This document shows, in pieces, positions 49,594-62,172 of a stretch of DNA of 64,000 nucleotides. Source of the stretch: Prochlorococcus sp. AG-363-P19 (lineage in GTDB: Bacteria > Cyanobacteriota > Cyanobacteriia > PCC-6307 > Cyanobiaceae). Below the pieces are notes generated by a model. The model saw nothing but the letters and a program-made list of their open reading frames with translations, did not search any database and was not told where the DNA came from. Each line of letters starts with the position of its first letter. Position 1 is the first letter of the stretch. The stretch is from positions 113,136 through 177,135 of the forward strand of contig QCGG01000004.1 in the NCBI GenBank assembly GCA_003280055.1, given 5' to 3'. A program made the position numbers and the translations under genes.

Positions 49594-51702
49594 TTATTGA
49601 TTTCTATATAATTTACGGGCTGGTATCGGATATGCAATTCTTCGATGTTTCATTCTCCTCCAAACGCGAACAAACGCACGCACAACTAATTCTATCTCTG
49701 CTCTAGTAAGACCACTTTCTTTCAGTTGACCATCATATTGACGAGACTCAACGATTCTTCTAACAGTATGACAAGCTTCTAAAGCGTCGGTTTCCTTGTC
49801 CATAGACCTAAGTGCTGCTTCACATCCATCAGCAAGCATTAAAATCGCGGTCTCTCTTGTATCTGGCAAAGGGCCTTTATATCTGAAATTATTTTCTGAT
49901 ATATCTGGGTCACTTTGTCTAGCTATATGTAAAAAATATCCCATCTTTAGTTTCGCTTGATGTTGCGGAATAAAATCAGATACAGATTTGGGAAGTTTAT
50001 ATTTTTTAGCAAGCCTTAAGCCCTCATCAACATGAGCTTGAAGAATTTTTGCACTAGCAATTGGATCATTTAATTGATCATGAGGATTAACTCCCTCTTC
50101 TTGATTTTCGATAAACCATTCAGGCGCATGTAACTTCCCTACATCATGGTAAAGAGCTCCTGCTCGAATCAAATCAACATCGGCACCAATAGATCTTGCA
50201 CCTTCCTCCGACAAGCTACACAACATAAGGGTATGTTCAAAAGTTCCTGGCGCTTCAATAGAGAGACGTCTTAATAGTGGTCTTTCCTGATCAGCTAATT
50301 CCATTAAACGAGCTCTAGTTACTAATCCAAAGGTATTCTCAAAGAATGGGATCAGAACAATTGCCAGCATTAAAAGGGCACCCATCAAAATCGCTTCTGA
50401 GAAAAGAGCTTCTGAGTTGGGAGCCAGCCTTCCCCAAGCCGTATTTGCAGGGGTTATTTGACTAGCTAAAAGAAGCCATTCAACAAAAAGTGCGCCTAAT
50501 GGTAATAGTAAAGACATCTGAAAAAGTTCTGCTCTACTTCGCAATCTTCCTGCCTGCAATGCAACTACAAATGCAACAGCACTAGCAACCAACATCCTCC
50601 CATCTCCAAAACCGCTTACAGGCAATGGCCAAAGCATGCTGCCAATAGCCATCCAAATAAGACCACAACTTGTACCTAGTCCCTGAGATATAAGCAATGT
50701 TGGGGGGACAATTACAGCTAAAGGACTTATGGCAGCTCCAAACGATACTTTGCTTGCTTGTACAATTAGTAGTAATAAGAGGGCCAGTAAGGCGTGTCCA
50801 AACTGCAAGATTGGCTTTTCTCTTCGCATTATTAATATCAAAATCCAACAGCCCAGCAAAGCTTCACTAAACCGCCAAAACCATGCAAGAGGCCTTGGAC
50901 TTCTCTTTACCATTCCAAAATAATCAAGTACGTCGTAGTTCTGAGGACTAATTGTTTCGCCTTTTCTTGTAATCAGATCACCTCTATTCACCTCAATGGT
51001 CGGAATACCTTGTTTAGTAATTAAATCTTCTAATAACTTCTGACTCTTTAATGGGTCAATACGAAGGTTGCTGCTTCCTTGAAAAGTACTTCTAAGCAAC
51101 TTGCTTCCAAGGCTTCGAGAAGGACTCTCCCCAAGATTAAACAATTGAGCGAAAGCAGCATCCTTCAATTGCTCAGACGCCAAAGTATTTATGACTCCCT
51201 GGACAAGCATTCGATCAGCAGCATCGAGAACATCTAAGGACCAGGCTCTCCTCTCTCCCTTGGTGCTCTGAGAGAGCCAATTTTGCTCTTCTAGAGTGAG
51301 ATTTACAGGTCCAATTCGATCTCCTTCCCGACTTAAGGCAACAAGTTCAATCTCACCAAGTTTTCTTTCCAGCTTTTGCTTTAGGGCTGCAGACTGATGT
51401 TTATCTATAACCTGGACAAAAGTTCGCGGTACCAAATCCGAGCGTTTTTGCTGAAGCGCCTCACTATCTTCAACCAAAGCGTCTCTTGGAGCTCTTGCAT
51501 CAAAAGGAGCTGGGACACCAGGCCTTAAATTAGGTTCACCTAGCCATTGCCAACTTGAAACAAGCGCTACTAAAACTGCTACTAATATCAAAGTGACTTT
51601 CTGGCTACTTGACCAACTGACTAAAGGTTGTCGTGGCGACTCATTTCGCAACCAAATGCGCCAAAGCCTTTTAAAGCTAGTAATAGGAAAAGGAACTTTC
51701 AC
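49594..51702 (-). CDS. 7TM-HD phosphodiesterase (PgpH-like)
   Basis: Extracytoplasmic N-terminal domain, 7 TM, LMLCSLSEEGARSIGADVDLIRAGALYHDVGKLHAPEWFIENQ HD signature. Confidence 0.92.
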   Translation of the reverse strand: MKVPFPITSFKRLWRIWLRNESPRQPLVSWSSSQKVTLILVAVLVALVSSWQWLGEPNLRPGVPAPFDARAPRDALVEDSEALQQKRSDLVPRTFVQVIDKHQSAALKQKLERKLGEIELVALSREGDRIGPVNLTLEEQNWLSQSTKGERRAWSLDVLDAADRMLVQGVINTLASEQLKDAAFAQLFNLGESPSRSLGSKLLRSTFQGSSNLRIDPLKSQKLLEDLITKQGIPTIEVNRGDLITRKGETISPQNYDVLDYFGMVKRSPRPLAWFWRFSEALLGCWILILIMRREKPILQFGHALLALLLLLIVQASKVSFGAAISPLAVIVPPTLLISQGLGTSCGLIWMAIGSMLWPLPVSGFGDGRMLVASAVAFVVALQAGRLRSRAELFQMSLLLPLGALFVEWLLLASQITPANTAWGRLAPNSEALFSEAILMGALLMLAIVLIPFFENTFGLVTRARLMELADQERPLLRRLSIEAPGTFEHTLMLCSLSEEGARSIGADVDLIRAGALYHDVGKLHAPEWFIENQEEGVNPHDQLNDPIASAKILQAHVDEGLRLAKKYKLPKSVSDFIPQHQAKLKMGYFLHIARQSDPDISENNFRYKGPLPDTRETAILMLADGCEAALRSMDKETDALEACHTVRRIVESRQYDGQLKESGLTRAEIELVVRAFVRVWRRMKHRRIAYPIPARKLYRNQ

Positions 51703-51759
51703 TTTGAAAACCCTTTCTATTTAAAACTGGTAATTAGAGGTATTTATTTTTAATCGCAT

Positions 51760-52668
51760 ATGACCCTGAAACTTGATGGTAAAAAGCTTGCTTCTGAAAT
51801 AGAGGAGCGACTCAAAACCGAAATAGCAGCCAATTTAGACAAGGCTAAACGCCCCCCAGGTCTTGCTGTAATTCGAGTAGGGAATGACCCTGCAAGCAAA
51901 GTATACGTTTTGAACAAAGAAAAAGCATGCTCAAGAGTTGGTATAGAGAGTTTTGGTGAACACCTTGACACTCTTAGTAATGAATCAAAAATTGTTCAAA
52001 AAATAAACCAATTAAATAAAGATGAGAGGGTGGATGGGATCCTTTTGCAATTACCTCTTCCGGAGGGGATTAACGAAAAGGTCTTGCTTTCAGCTATCTC
52101 ACCAGAGAAAGACGCAGATGGTCTACATAGCTTAAATCTTGGAAAATTAATAAAAAACGAACCTGGGCCCAGGAGCTGTACTCCAGCTGGAATAATGGCC
52201 TTATTAGAAGCAAACAAAATACCAATTAAAGGCAAAAAAGCAGTGGTCATTGGCAGAAGTATCCTTGTTGGCAAGCCCATGTCATTAATGCTTCAAGCTG
52301 CTAACGCAACAGTAACCATGGCCCATTCACATACTCGCAATTTAGAAGATTTAACTCGACAAGCAGATATTGTTGTCGTTGCAACTGGTTGTCCACAAAT
52401 GATTGGAGCAAAACATTTAAGACCAGGAGCTGTTGTAATTGATGTTGGAATTCATCGTATAGAAACAAATTCCCCTGAAGGGATCCCAACAAAAGCAAAG
52501 CTTTGTGGAGATGTGCGGGCCGAAGAAGTAGCCTCAATAACTAGTGCTCTAACACCTGTACCAGGTGGTGTTGGCCCAATGACAGTAACAATGTTGCTTG
52601 TAAACACCGTACATCGATGGCAACAGCATTGCGGTTTACCATTCAGCCTCAAAGATCTTCTCCCTTAA
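51760..52668 (+). CDS. folD: Methylenetetrahydrofolate dehydrogenase/cyclohydrolase
   Basis: [74 protein letters not shown]. Confidence 0.98.
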   Translation: MTLKLDGKKLASEIEERLKTEIAANLDKAKRPPGLAVIRVGNDPASKVYVLNKEKACSRVGIESFGEHLDTLSNESKIVQKINQLNKDERVDGILLQLPLPEGINEKVLLSAISPEKDADGLHSLNLGKLIKNEPGPRSCTPAGIMALLEANKIPIKGKKAVVIGRSILVGKPMSLMLQAANATVTMAHSHTRNLEDLTRQADIVVVATGCPQMIGAKHLRPGAVVIDVGIHRIETNSPEGIPTKAKLCGDVRAEEVASITSALTPVPGGVGPMTVTMLLVNTVHRWQQHCGLPFSLKDLLP

Positions 52669-52702
52669 TCCATTATTCCTGAGACAATCCATACAACAAG
52701 AT

Positions 52703-53611
52703 TTGGCCATGGAACAAGAAGTAAGGAATTCATTTGACTTTTCCAAATATCTGGATAAGGCCAAAACCTCTATAGAAGAAGCCCTGGATAAATCTCTAGG
52801 GCCAGAAAGGCCTGAGAAGCTAAGGGAAGCAATGCGATATTCCCTCTTAGCGGGGGGAAAAAGACTAAGACCAATTCTTTGTCTTGCTGCTTGCGAACTA
52901 GCAGGTGGGGATCGTGAAGATGCACTCCCCACAGCCGTAGCTCTAGAAATGATTCATACCATGTCCTTAATTCACGATGATCTACCAGCAATGGATAACG
53001 ATGATCTTCGGAGAGGACGACCAACGAATCACAAGGTCTTTGGAGATGCCATTGCGATTCTTGCGGGAGATGCTCTGTTAACAAGAGCATTCGAGATGGT
53101 CTCACTTAGAAGTAATAATATTCCTGCTGAAAGATTAATTAGAGTAGTTGGAGAGCTCTCTCTAGTAGCTGGGGCACCTGGTTTAGTCGGAGGGCAAGTA
53201 GTCGACCTTTCATGTGAGGGGAAAGAAGTAGATCTTGAAACCCTAGAGTTCATTCATCTTCATAAGACTGGAGCACTTCTAAGTGCCTGCGTGATTTGTG
53301 GAGCGCTTATTGGAGGAGCACAAGACGACCTAATAAAAGCATTAAGAAAATATGCAAGGGGCATAGGACTGGCATTTCAAATAATTGACGACATCCTTGA
53401 TTTAACGGCAAGCAGTGAGGTACTTGGCAAAACTGCGGGCAAAGACCTTATTGCAGATAAAACAACTTATCCAAAGTTATTAGGCCTAGAAGAATCAAGG
53501 AAACGAGCAGAAACCTTAGTCAATCAAGCAAAGGAAGCACTCGAACCATGGAAACAATCTGCATCACCATTATTAGCACTCGCCGATTACATCACTAAAC
53601 GAGATAGATGA
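52703..53611 (+). CDS. crtE: Geranylgeranyl diphosphate synthase
   Basis: [63 protein letters not shown]. Confidence 0.95.
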   Translation: MAMEQEVRNSFDFSKYLDKAKTSIEEALDKSLGPERPEKLREAMRYSLLAGGKRLRPILCLAACELAGGDREDALPTAVALEMIHTMSLIHDDLPAMDNDDLRRGRPTNHKVFGDAIAILAGDALLTRAFEMVSLRSNNIPAERLIRVVGELSLVAGAPGLVGGQVVDLSCEGKEVDLETLEFIHLHKTGALLSACVICGALIGGAQDDLIKALRKYARGIGLAFQIIDDILDLTASSEVLGKTAGKDLIADKTTYPKLLGLEESRKRAETLVNQAKEALEPWKQSASPLLALADYITKRDR

Positions 53612-54120
53612 TATTTCTTCAATCCACAGGACAAAGTCCGTTAGATCTCTTTGATAACAGTGTTCTGGCGTGGGGATTAATTGCTTGCGGTATTGCCCAG
53701 ATATCCAAACTTTTTATAGAACTGATACAACACAAAAGATGGCGACCTACAGTGTTGATAGAAACTGGAGGGATGCCATCAAGTCATTCAGCTTTAGTGA
53801 CCGGAACAGCTGCAGGAGTTGGATGGGAACTTGGTTTTAATCATCCGGCATTTGCTCTCGCCACGACAATGGCCTTTATTGTTATGTATGACGCAAGTGG
53901 AGTAAGACAAGAAGCAGGATTAATTGCAGCAAAAGTAAATCTTCTTCCTAAAAAACTATGGGGAGACTCCATTCAAGGGAACCTAAAAGAGAACCTTGGC
54001 CATAGCCGATTGGAAGTACTAATAGGTAGTTTAATTGGACCAACAATTGCATTGCCTGGTCTAGTTTATATTGGATCTCCTCTTCATCTGATACAACTTA
54101 TAACTTTAATTTCTGGGTGA
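53608..54120 (+). CDS. Divergent PAP2 family protein (DUF212)
   Basis: [55 protein letters not shown] overlap with crtE. Confidence 0.92.
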   Translation: MIFLQSTGQSPLDLFDNSVLAWGLIACGIAQISKLFIELIQHKRWRPTVLIETGGMPSSHSALVTGTAAGVGWELGFNHPAFALATTMAFIVMYDASGVRQEAGLIAAKVNLLPKKLWGDSIQGNLKENLGHSRLEVLIGSLIGPTIALPGLVYIGSPLHLIQLITLISG

Positions 54121-55586
54121 AAATAAACTCAAAAAAAACTTCTTCTCACACATCGGAATTAACCGAAGAGCAAAAAGAAGCATATAATATTTTTCAATCA
54201 TGGATAAAAAAGATTAATCAAACAAAAGATACAAATTTCTTATTAAGCGGGTTTGCAGGTAGCGGAAAAACATATCTCTCAATGAAGCTTCTTAGACTTG
54301 CTGAAGAATCAAAACTTTGTTGGACTGTCGTTGCTCCAACTCATAAGGCTGTTGGAGTCTTACGACAGGCTCTAAAAAATGAAGAATTAAATCCAGCCTG
54401 GTATCCATCGACAATTCACCGTCTACTTAGACTAAAACTAAAAAGAAAAGGTTACTTAGAGCAATTCGAAAAAACGGAACAAACATCTAATGCTCTTGAA
54501 CAATTGGATCTAGTACTTATCGACGAAGCTTCAATGATAAACAGCTCACTACTCTCGATAATTCTCGAATGCGCTCAACCTTATAAAACACGTCTAGTAT
54601 TTGTTGGGGATCCAGCACAACTTCCCCCAGTAAATGAAGAAATAAGTCCCGTATTCTCAATGAAAAAATGTACAAGGTTGGAACTTAAAACAGTTGTTCG
54701 ACATAACGGATCAGTATTAAGGCTAGCCAATGGCATTCGCAAAGGAATAATCCCCTGCACTCCTCCGCCGTTTATACCACGAATAGAATATAAACAAGAG
54801 ATCGTCGGATGTATAAGCAAAAATGCATGGCTTGAAAAAGCACAAGATTCTCTAAAAGAAGCTTCATATAAAAGCAACCCAGATGGTGCTCGAATCCTTT
54901 GTTATACAAATAGAACTCTTGAAAAATTAGTACCTCATGCCAGAAGAGCTATTCACGGAGAAATGGCAGATCAATTACCCGTCTTACCTGGAGAAGTACT
55001 GATTACTAGAAATGCAGTTATGGCACCTGCCGCCAGTCAAGGTTCTGAAGAAGGAGAAGAGCCTGACATGGTTTTAGGTTCAAACAGAGAGTTAACAGTA
55101 TTGGATGTATCTCCTCATGATTGTGACCTGGCAATATTTGGATTAAAGGAAAGTTCAAATTGGGATGTTCCTATAATCAGCACTCAATTAATTCAAGCCA
55201 AAGCCGGTGAGACTGAACTAGAACTAAGATTACTCCCAGCTGTGGGAACACCCGCAAGAACCCTCTTGGATCACACGCTTAACAAAATAAGAGAAAAGGC
55301 AATAGAGTTATCTAAACAAAATCGCAAAGAGATTTGGAAGCAATTCTTTCTAATTAGGGATGCATTTGCATCTCTAGGGCCAGCATCAGTTCTAACTGTT
55401 CATAGGAGCCAAGGCAGCAGCTTTGACGAAGTTTTTGTGGCACCAGATGTTTTTTGGCCAAAAAATTTAAGCCTAAGAAAGCAATTGGTATACGTAGCCG
55501 TAAGTCGTGCTATGAAATCAGTATGGCTAGTCGGAGAGATGAAAGATCAAAGACTGATCGAAAACTGGGAGAAAGTTTTGAATTAG
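54117..55586 (+). CDS. SF1 helicase/AAA ATPase (RecD/Dda-like)
   Basis: FLLSGFAGSGKTYLSMKLL; VVAPTHKAVGVLRQAL; LVLIDEASMINSSLL; VFVGDPAQLPPVNE; SVLTVHRSQGSSFDEVFVA; QLVYVAVSRA. Confidence 0.9.
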   Translation: MKINSKKTSSHTSELTEEQKEAYNIFQSWIKKINQTKDTNFLLSGFAGSGKTYLSMKLLRLAEESKLCWTVVAPTHKAVGVLRQALKNEELNPAWYPSTIHRLLRLKLKRKGYLEQFEKTEQTSNALEQLDLVLIDEASMINSSLLSIILECAQPYKTRLVFVGDPAQLPPVNEEISPVFSMKKCTRLELKTVVRHNGSVLRLANGIRKGIIPCTPPPFIPRIEYKQEIVGCISKNAWLEKAQDSLKEASYKSNPDGARILCYTNRTLEKLVPHARRAIHGEMADQLPVLPGEVLITRNAVMAPAASQGSEEGEEPDMVLGSNRELTVLDVSPHDCDLAIFGLKESSNWDVPIISTQLIQAKAGETELELRLLPAVGTPARTLLDHTLNKIREKAIELSKQNRKEIWKQFFLIRDAFASLGPASVLTVHRSQGSSFDEVFVAPDVFWPKNLSLRKQLVYVAVSRAMKSVWLVGEMKDQRLIENWEKVLN

Positions 55587-55609
55587 AACGTTTAAAAATC
55601 GCGATGGTT

Positions 55610-57019
55610 CTAGAAAATCGAATCATTTTCCAAGGACTCCCTCCAACTGGTAACAATCTTGACATTGCTAGCCCAATGAAGATGAACCCAACTTGCATGT
55701 AATTTTGCATTAGCCCATCCTTCTAATTGCTTTTCATGTGCGTAACCTGACACTAGCCAAGGTGACAAAAAGGATCTTTTCTTATTCAGAAAAAAATCTT
55801 TGTTTTGATTGATAGTCTCAGGTTTCGGAATAATCTCCCATCTATGAAACTCATGTCCAGTAAACGTATCCTTTTCCTTAACTAAAAGAGTATTGTTAAT
55901 CCCAGAAAGGGATCGATAACCTACTTTTAAGAAGCCTTTCCTTGATGAGAATGGCAAAATACCAGACATAATATGAGTATTACCCTCTTCATCAAATATA
56001 GATTCTCCCAACAACATCATGCCTCCACACTCAGCATAAATCGGGAGCCTTCCATAACAAGATCTAAGCTGATTTAAACTTCTTGTACATGTGGACAATT
56101 GAGATGCATATTGTTCAGGAAAACCTCCAGGAATCATTAAACCTTTTACATCTTTCGGTATAGGTTCATCACTGAGAGGACTCCATGGGATTAATTCTAT
56201 TCCCAATAAAGATAAACAGTCCTTTGTTTCTTCATATCGAAAATGGAAAGCATTGTCTTGAGCAATTGCAACAGGGTATTTTCTACCTAAAAATTTCTCA
56301 ATCTGCTTTTGAAAACCAACTTTTACTGGATTCAAAGATGCCTTTGGAGCAAGAAATATTCTTTTGAAAGAATCTAGATCTAGATATTGTTCAGCTAAAG
56401 ATACATAATACTCAGATCTTTGATTTAAGTCATCAAATTGATCTGCAGGAATAAGACCCAAATTCTTACTAGGAACAATAAGTGAGGAGTCTCTTGGTAA
56501 AGAGCCAAGAACCTTTACTCCAATACCACTTAGCACTTCAGTTAGCAACTCCAAATGTCGCAGGGAATTAACCTTATTTAGGACGACTCCAGCTATTCGG
56601 AGCTTTTTATCATGAGTGCAAAAGCCTCTAACTAATGCTGCAATAGATGCTGCTTGACCAGAAGAATCTATAACAAGAACAACTGGTAGATCTAGGAACT
56701 TAGCTATTGATGCAGTACTACCTATCTCCGAAGTTCCAACACCATCAAAAAGTCCCATAACTCCTTCAACTAAAACAAATTCAGCTTCTCCTCCATAGCC
56801 TTCATAACTTTGTTTTACCCAATCTAGTCCGCATAAATGAATATCTAAATTTCTACACGGATTACCTGCTACTAGCGAAAGGTGCTGTGGATCAAGATAA
56901 TCAGGCCCAACCTTAAAGGGTTGGACTCTAAAACCATGATGCCGAGCCCAAGCCAATAGAACTAGACTAAGAATTGTTTTACCGCATCCGCTGGATGGTG
57001 CTGCTATAACAAAAGCCAT
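55610..57019 (-). CDS. cobB: Cobyrinate a,c-diamide synthase
   Basis: VIAAPSSGCGKTILSLVLLAWARHHGFRVQPFKVGPDYLDPQHLSLVAGNPCRNLD; IPGGFPEQYASQLS; YAECGGMMLLGE. Confidence 0.94.
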   Translation of the reverse strand: MAFVIAAPSSGCGKTILSLVLLAWARHHGFRVQPFKVGPDYLDPQHLSLVAGNPCRNLDIHLCGLDWVKQSYEGYGGEAEFVLVEGVMGLFDGVGTSEIGSTASIAKFLDLPVVLVIDSSGQAASIAALVRGFCTHDKKLRIAGVVLNKVNSLRHLELLTEVLSGIGVKVLGSLPRDSSLIVPSKNLGLIPADQFDDLNQRSEYYVSLAEQYLDLDSFKRIFLAPKASLNPVKVGFQKQIEKFLGRKYPVAIAQDNAFHFRYEETKDCLSLLGIELIPWSPLSDEPIPKDVKGLMIPGGFPEQYASQLSTCTRSLNQLRSCYGRLPIYAECGGMMLLGESIFDEEGNTHIMSGILPFSSRKGFLKVGYRSLSGINNTLLVKEKDTFTGHEFHRWEIIPKPETINQNKDFFLNKKRSFLSPWLVSGYAHEKQLEGWANAKLHASWVHLHWASNVKIVTSWRESLENDSIF

Positions 57020-57038
57020 TTAATAATAAAATGTGAAA

Positions 57039-58352
57039 TCAAATCGAATTCTTCCAAAGATTGAACATTTTTTGTGCAAAGGGCACTGCTGATGCAAGTA
57101 ATGGTCCTGTAGTTCCTCTACTGCTAGCAAGAAGTCTTGCTACATCTCTTTCTACTGAAATATTCTGATTTGGCACAACCTCTTCTAAAAGTCGCATGCT
57201 AGCCATTCCTCCAGCTTCGAGACGCATACATTCCCCAGATTCAGCGGCTAAAATCACACAAAGGTCGTCCCCTTCTATAGAATTGGATCTACAAATCAAT
57301 CTGATTCCGATTATTTGCCCAGGGTGAATACTTGGTTTGCCTACAGGTAAAGACATAAGGTGAAATTGAACATTTTCACCATCAATACGTTTAAACAAAC
57401 ATGCAAATCCATCTTCCTGAATACTCGCCGAATCTACAATTTCCCAACCCAAACGATCAGCAAGCCAAGCTGCAAATAATAATCCCTGAACTGGATTAGT
57501 GCCTTCTACATCTATATCAATTTGCACAACATTATTCAGATAACTGTGTCGATTTGGAGGATCAAATACAATTGCTAATGTTTCTCTCCAACTTCTAAAT
57601 CTCAACCAATTCAAATCATCAACTGCTTGTCCACTTTGTATCCTTTTTGTCAAAAAAAGCAAGCAATATTCAGGCTCACCAAGTGCACTGTCTACAACAA
57701 GTCTTCTAGAGGGTAAAGCTACTTTCTCAAGCAATTCAGGGGCTTCATCTAATCGTCCATTCCACCAAAGCCAACAAGGTAAATCTTTAAACGTCACGGT
57801 ATCTATTATTTCAATACGGTTATCTAATGCATCAAGGCCTCCCCTTAATACAACTACATCGCCACAGGATGCACCATCTCCCGAATCCTCAGGTAGTGGA
57901 CAATAAGCTGCTACAAGAGTATCTAATTGTTGGCCACTATTTATAGTAGGAGCAATAGTAATAAGTCTTCTGGGATGCAAAGCACTTATAGCAGAATCAA
58001 TATGCTGACCTCTTAAATCCTCAAACTTTTCAAACGCCTCATTATTTGAAATAACGTCTGCAACAAGAGGATCAAAAGGAGGTGTACTATGTGGCAAATC
58101 ACCCTCTAAAATGACTTGCCTTGCTGCAGAAACAATAGCTTTTCTTTGAGAGCCGGTTATCGGACCTTGTAGCCTGCCAGTTCTCACAAGTTGTTGTTCT
58201 AACCAGGCAGGTTGCCAAACTAATAAGCAAAATGTATTTGCTCCAATATTTTCAGTCTCGGTGTTCTCGTTTTCCCATAAGTTATCTAAATAAATCGGGA
58301 TTTCTTCAGGCGGTAATTGAAGTGGAGTTTGAAGGGTAAGTTGAGGAGACAT
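57039..58352 (-). CDS. opcA: Glucose-6-phosphate dehydrogenase assembly protein OpcA
   Basis: TFCLLVWQPAWLEQQLVRTGRLQGPITG...; adjacent and co-directional with zwf. Confidence 0.9.
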   Translation of the reverse strand: MSPQLTLQTPLQLPPEEIPIYLDNLWENENTETENIGANTFCLLVWQPAWLEQQLVRTGRLQGPITGSQRKAIVSAARQVILEGDLPHSTPPFDPLVADVISNNEAFEKFEDLRGQHIDSAISALHPRRLITIAPTINSGQQLDTLVAAYCPLPEDSGDGASCGDVVVLRGGLDALDNRIEIIDTVTFKDLPCWLWWNGRLDEAPELLEKVALPSRRLVVDSALGEPEYCLLFLTKRIQSGQAVDDLNWLRFRSWRETLAIVFDPPNRHSYLNNVVQIDIDVEGTNPVQGLLFAAWLADRLGWEIVDSASIQEDGFACLFKRIDGENVQFHLMSLPVGKPSIHPGQIIGIRLICRSNSIEGDDLCVILAAESGECMRLEAGGMASMRLLEEVVPNQNISVERDVARLLASSRGTTGPLLASAVPFAQKMFNLWKNSI

Positions 58353-58372
58353 AGTAATAGAAAGTCAATTAA

Positions 58373-59896
58373 TCATGGTCTACGCCAGAGAAGATGATCG
58401 GCTGACAAAAGATCATCAGCAGCCACTGGTCCCCATGTTCGGGATTCATACAAATTGATGGGCAAACGCCATGGACTCTCCTCAATTAGTTCCAGCAATG
58501 GGGTGTAAAGCCTCCAGGCTGCCTCCACTTCATCACTACGTGTAAAAAGTGTTGGATCACCCAGCATCGCATCAGCCAGCAGACGTACATACCCCTCGTC
58601 AGATGGCTCTCCGAATGACTCTTCATAGGAAAATTCCATATTCACCGGCCTACTGCTCATTCCTGAGCCCGGAGACTTAACATCAAAACGAATTTCGGCA
58701 CCCTCATTAGGCTGAATTCGAAGTATTAGTTGATTAGAAGTAGGAGTTCCTCCTACAGCATCAAAAAGATGAACCGGAGCTTCCCGGAAGGTAAGAACGA
58801 CTTCACTTAAGCGTTTAGCCAAACGTTTGCCTGTTCGTACAAAAAAAGGCACTCCTTGCCAGCGCCAATTATCGATAAATAATTTCATCGCAACGTATGT
58901 CTCAGTTGTGCTATTGGGATTTACTCCAGGCTCCTCTCTATAACCAGCCAAAGGTGATATGTCCGTTCCTCCTCGACCATATTGACCTCTAACGCAACAA
59001 TTCCAAGGCTCAACATCATCTGCCAAGCGAGCGGCTTGAAGAACCTTTGCTTTCTCATTGCGAATTGCCTCTGGGTCAAAATGACCTGGAGGCTCCATCG
59101 CAGTTAGAGATAACATTTGAGTGAGATGGTTTTGAACCATATCTCTCAAAGCACCAGAAGACTCGTAATAACCTGCGCGATCTTCTACCCCTACTGTCTC
59201 TGCGGCAGTGATTTGAACACTAGAAATATAATTACGATTCCAAAGAGGCTCAAAAATTGCATTTGCAAACCTAAGAACCAAAATATTCTGGACAGTTTCT
59301 TTTCCCAAGTAATGGTCTATTCGAAAGATTTGAGACTCATTAGCACAACTCTGAACAATCCGGTTTAAATCCTGAGCACTTCCAAAATCTCTACCAAATG
59401 GTTTCTCAATAACTAAACGACTTCGTTTTGGGTCATGCAAAAGACCTTGTGATGCCAAAGCTTTACATCCACATCCGTAGAAGTCTGGTGATACAGAAAA
59501 ATAAAAAGTTCTATTCCCATGTGTAGCTCTTAAGCGATCAATCTCCTCAAGCCTATCTTTCAATTTTCTGACTTCCATTAAATTCTGAAGATCCAATGGT
59601 TGGTAAAAAAGAGACTCTTTGAATTGGTTCCAAGAATCAGGATTCACTGACTCTTTGTCACCCAATGCTTCATACATCCTCTTTCTAAATTCCTCATCAG
59701 ACCAACCTCGCCTTGCACAACCAAGAATTGCAAATTCACTAGGTAATCGTCGCTGATTAAACAACTCGAAAAGAGCTGGAACCAATTTCCTATGGGTAAG
59801 ATCACCTGTTGCACCAAAAATCACAAGACACTGAGGAGATATCACCCTCTCCTGCCTCAACCCAACTCTTAGGGGATTGGTAACCGCAAGACCCAT
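58373..59896 (-). CDS. zwf: Glucose-6-phosphate dehydrogenase
   Basis: CLVIFGATGDLTHRKLVPALF; RIDHYLGKETVQNILVLRFANAIFEPLWNRNYISSVQIT. Confidence 0.98.
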   Translation of the reverse strand: MGLAVTNPLRVGLRQERVISPQCLVIFGATGDLTHRKLVPALFELFNQRRLPSEFAILGCARRGWSDEEFRKRMYEALGDKESVNPDSWNQFKESLFYQPLDLQNLMEVRKLKDRLEEIDRLRATHGNRTFYFSVSPDFYGCGCKALASQGLLHDPKRSRLVIEKPFGRDFGSAQDLNRIVQSCANESQIFRIDHYLGKETVQNILVLRFANAIFEPLWNRNYISSVQITAAETVGVEDRAGYYESSGALRDMVQNHLTQMLSLTAMEPPGHFDPEAIRNEKAKVLQAARLADDVEPWNCCVRGQYGRGGTDISPLAGYREEPGVNPNSTTETYVAMKLFIDNWRWQGVPFFVRTGKRLAKRLSEVVLTFREAPVHLFDAVGGTPTSNQLILRIQPNEGAEIRFDVKSPGSGMSSRPVNMEFSYEESFGEPSDEGYVRLLADAMLGDPTLFTRSDEVEAAWRLYTPLLELIEESPWRLPINLYESRTWGPVAADDLLSADHLLWRRP

Positions 59897-60079
59897 TTGA
59901 ACCCTCCCTCACGGGAATTTATTAAAAGGTAACAATTAAATTCAAATCACTTTGCCTTAAGACGCCAGGAATTGTTGTCGGATGCCCAAATAAGTCTTTA
60001 CCTATTATCAGATCTAAAGAGGTTTAATTAAACGGGAATTTTTCTTTAAACCAAATCTTCAAGCATCTATCTCACAAGA

Positions 60080-61192
<1,113 letters not shown>

Positions 61193-61335
61193 TTACCAAC
61201 ACCCCCCCTCAAGCAACTCCTAATTCGCAAGACTGAGGCCACTTTTTTATATTGGCACAACTCAAAAAGCAGATAATTTGAAGGAAATCGCCCTGATTAT
61301 GTATTGTTTGTTGCTTATCTCAGGAAACTTCACAT

Positions 61336-61924
61336 TTGACATCCACGCAAAAGCGCACAATCGAGGATGGAACCTGTAAAGCTGATGAAGTTAGCTTGCT
61401 TCATTTAAAGCGCCAAGCAATCCAGCAAACTATGGAGAAGCTTCCTAATGGAACAAGACGGCTAGCTGCAAAATTAAGAACCCCTATCCAACCACTAGTA
61501 CTTTGGGAAGTGCTTACAGACTATGAGGAACTGAGTAAATTTATTCCAAACCTATCCAGAAGTGAAATAATTTCCCGCACAGAAAACAAAGTTCATTTAA
61601 AGCAGATTGGGACACAAAAGTTCATTGGAATGAAATTTTCTGCTCAGGTACAGATCGCACTTATTACTTATATAAAGCAAAGCAAAAGAAGTCCTTGAGT
61701 TTAAATTAATAAAGGGGGACTTCAGACGTTTCGAAGGGGCTTGGAGGATCAGTCCTCTTGCTCATAAAGAGGGCAGCTACCTACTTTATGAATTAACTGT
61801 TCAAGGGTGTTTAGGGATGCCTGTAGGGCTAATAGAACAAAGGCTTCGGGAAGATCTTTCAGTAAATTTACTTTCAGTAGAGAAAGAAGCTATTAGAAGA
61901 GAGCAAAATATGGAAAATGCTTAA
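61336..61924 (+). pseudogene. SRPBCC/cyclase-dehydrase-like gene split by an apparent 1-nt shift
   Basis: Frame 1 (61336-61698) ends ...FSAQVQIALITYIKQSKRSP*; the +1 frame continues KEVLEFKLIKGDFRRFEGAWRISPLAHKEGSYLLYELTVQGCLGMPVGLIEQRLREDLSVNLLSVEKEAIRREQNMENA* to 61924, which completes the fold. Confidence 0.75.
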
Positions 61925-62006
61925 AAATTTTTAAAGCATAAATGTAAATAAATACAAAATCACAAAATCCTTAAAGGATCTACTTAGAGAAAAATTTATT
62001 GATTTA

Positions 62007-62079
62007 TACCCCCAAGGGGATTCGAACCCCTGTCGCCTCCGTGAAAGGGAGGTGTCCTAGGCCTCTAGACGATGGGGGC
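62007..62079 (-). tRNA. trnE: tRNA-Glu (anticodon TTC)
   Basis: Reverse complement GCCCCCATCGTCTAGAGGCCTAGGACACCTCCCTTTCACGGAGGCGACAGGGGTTCGAATCCCCTTGGGGGTA folds as a cloverleaf; loop CTTTCAC contains TTC. Confidence 0.97.
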
Positions 62080-62172
62080 GAGGCCGTGATCAAAATTTTG
62101 TTCTTTTAATCACATCCGAAAAATACGGTTCAGCCTCTCCCTCCGTCAAGGTTGTTGATGAGACTCTTTTTC

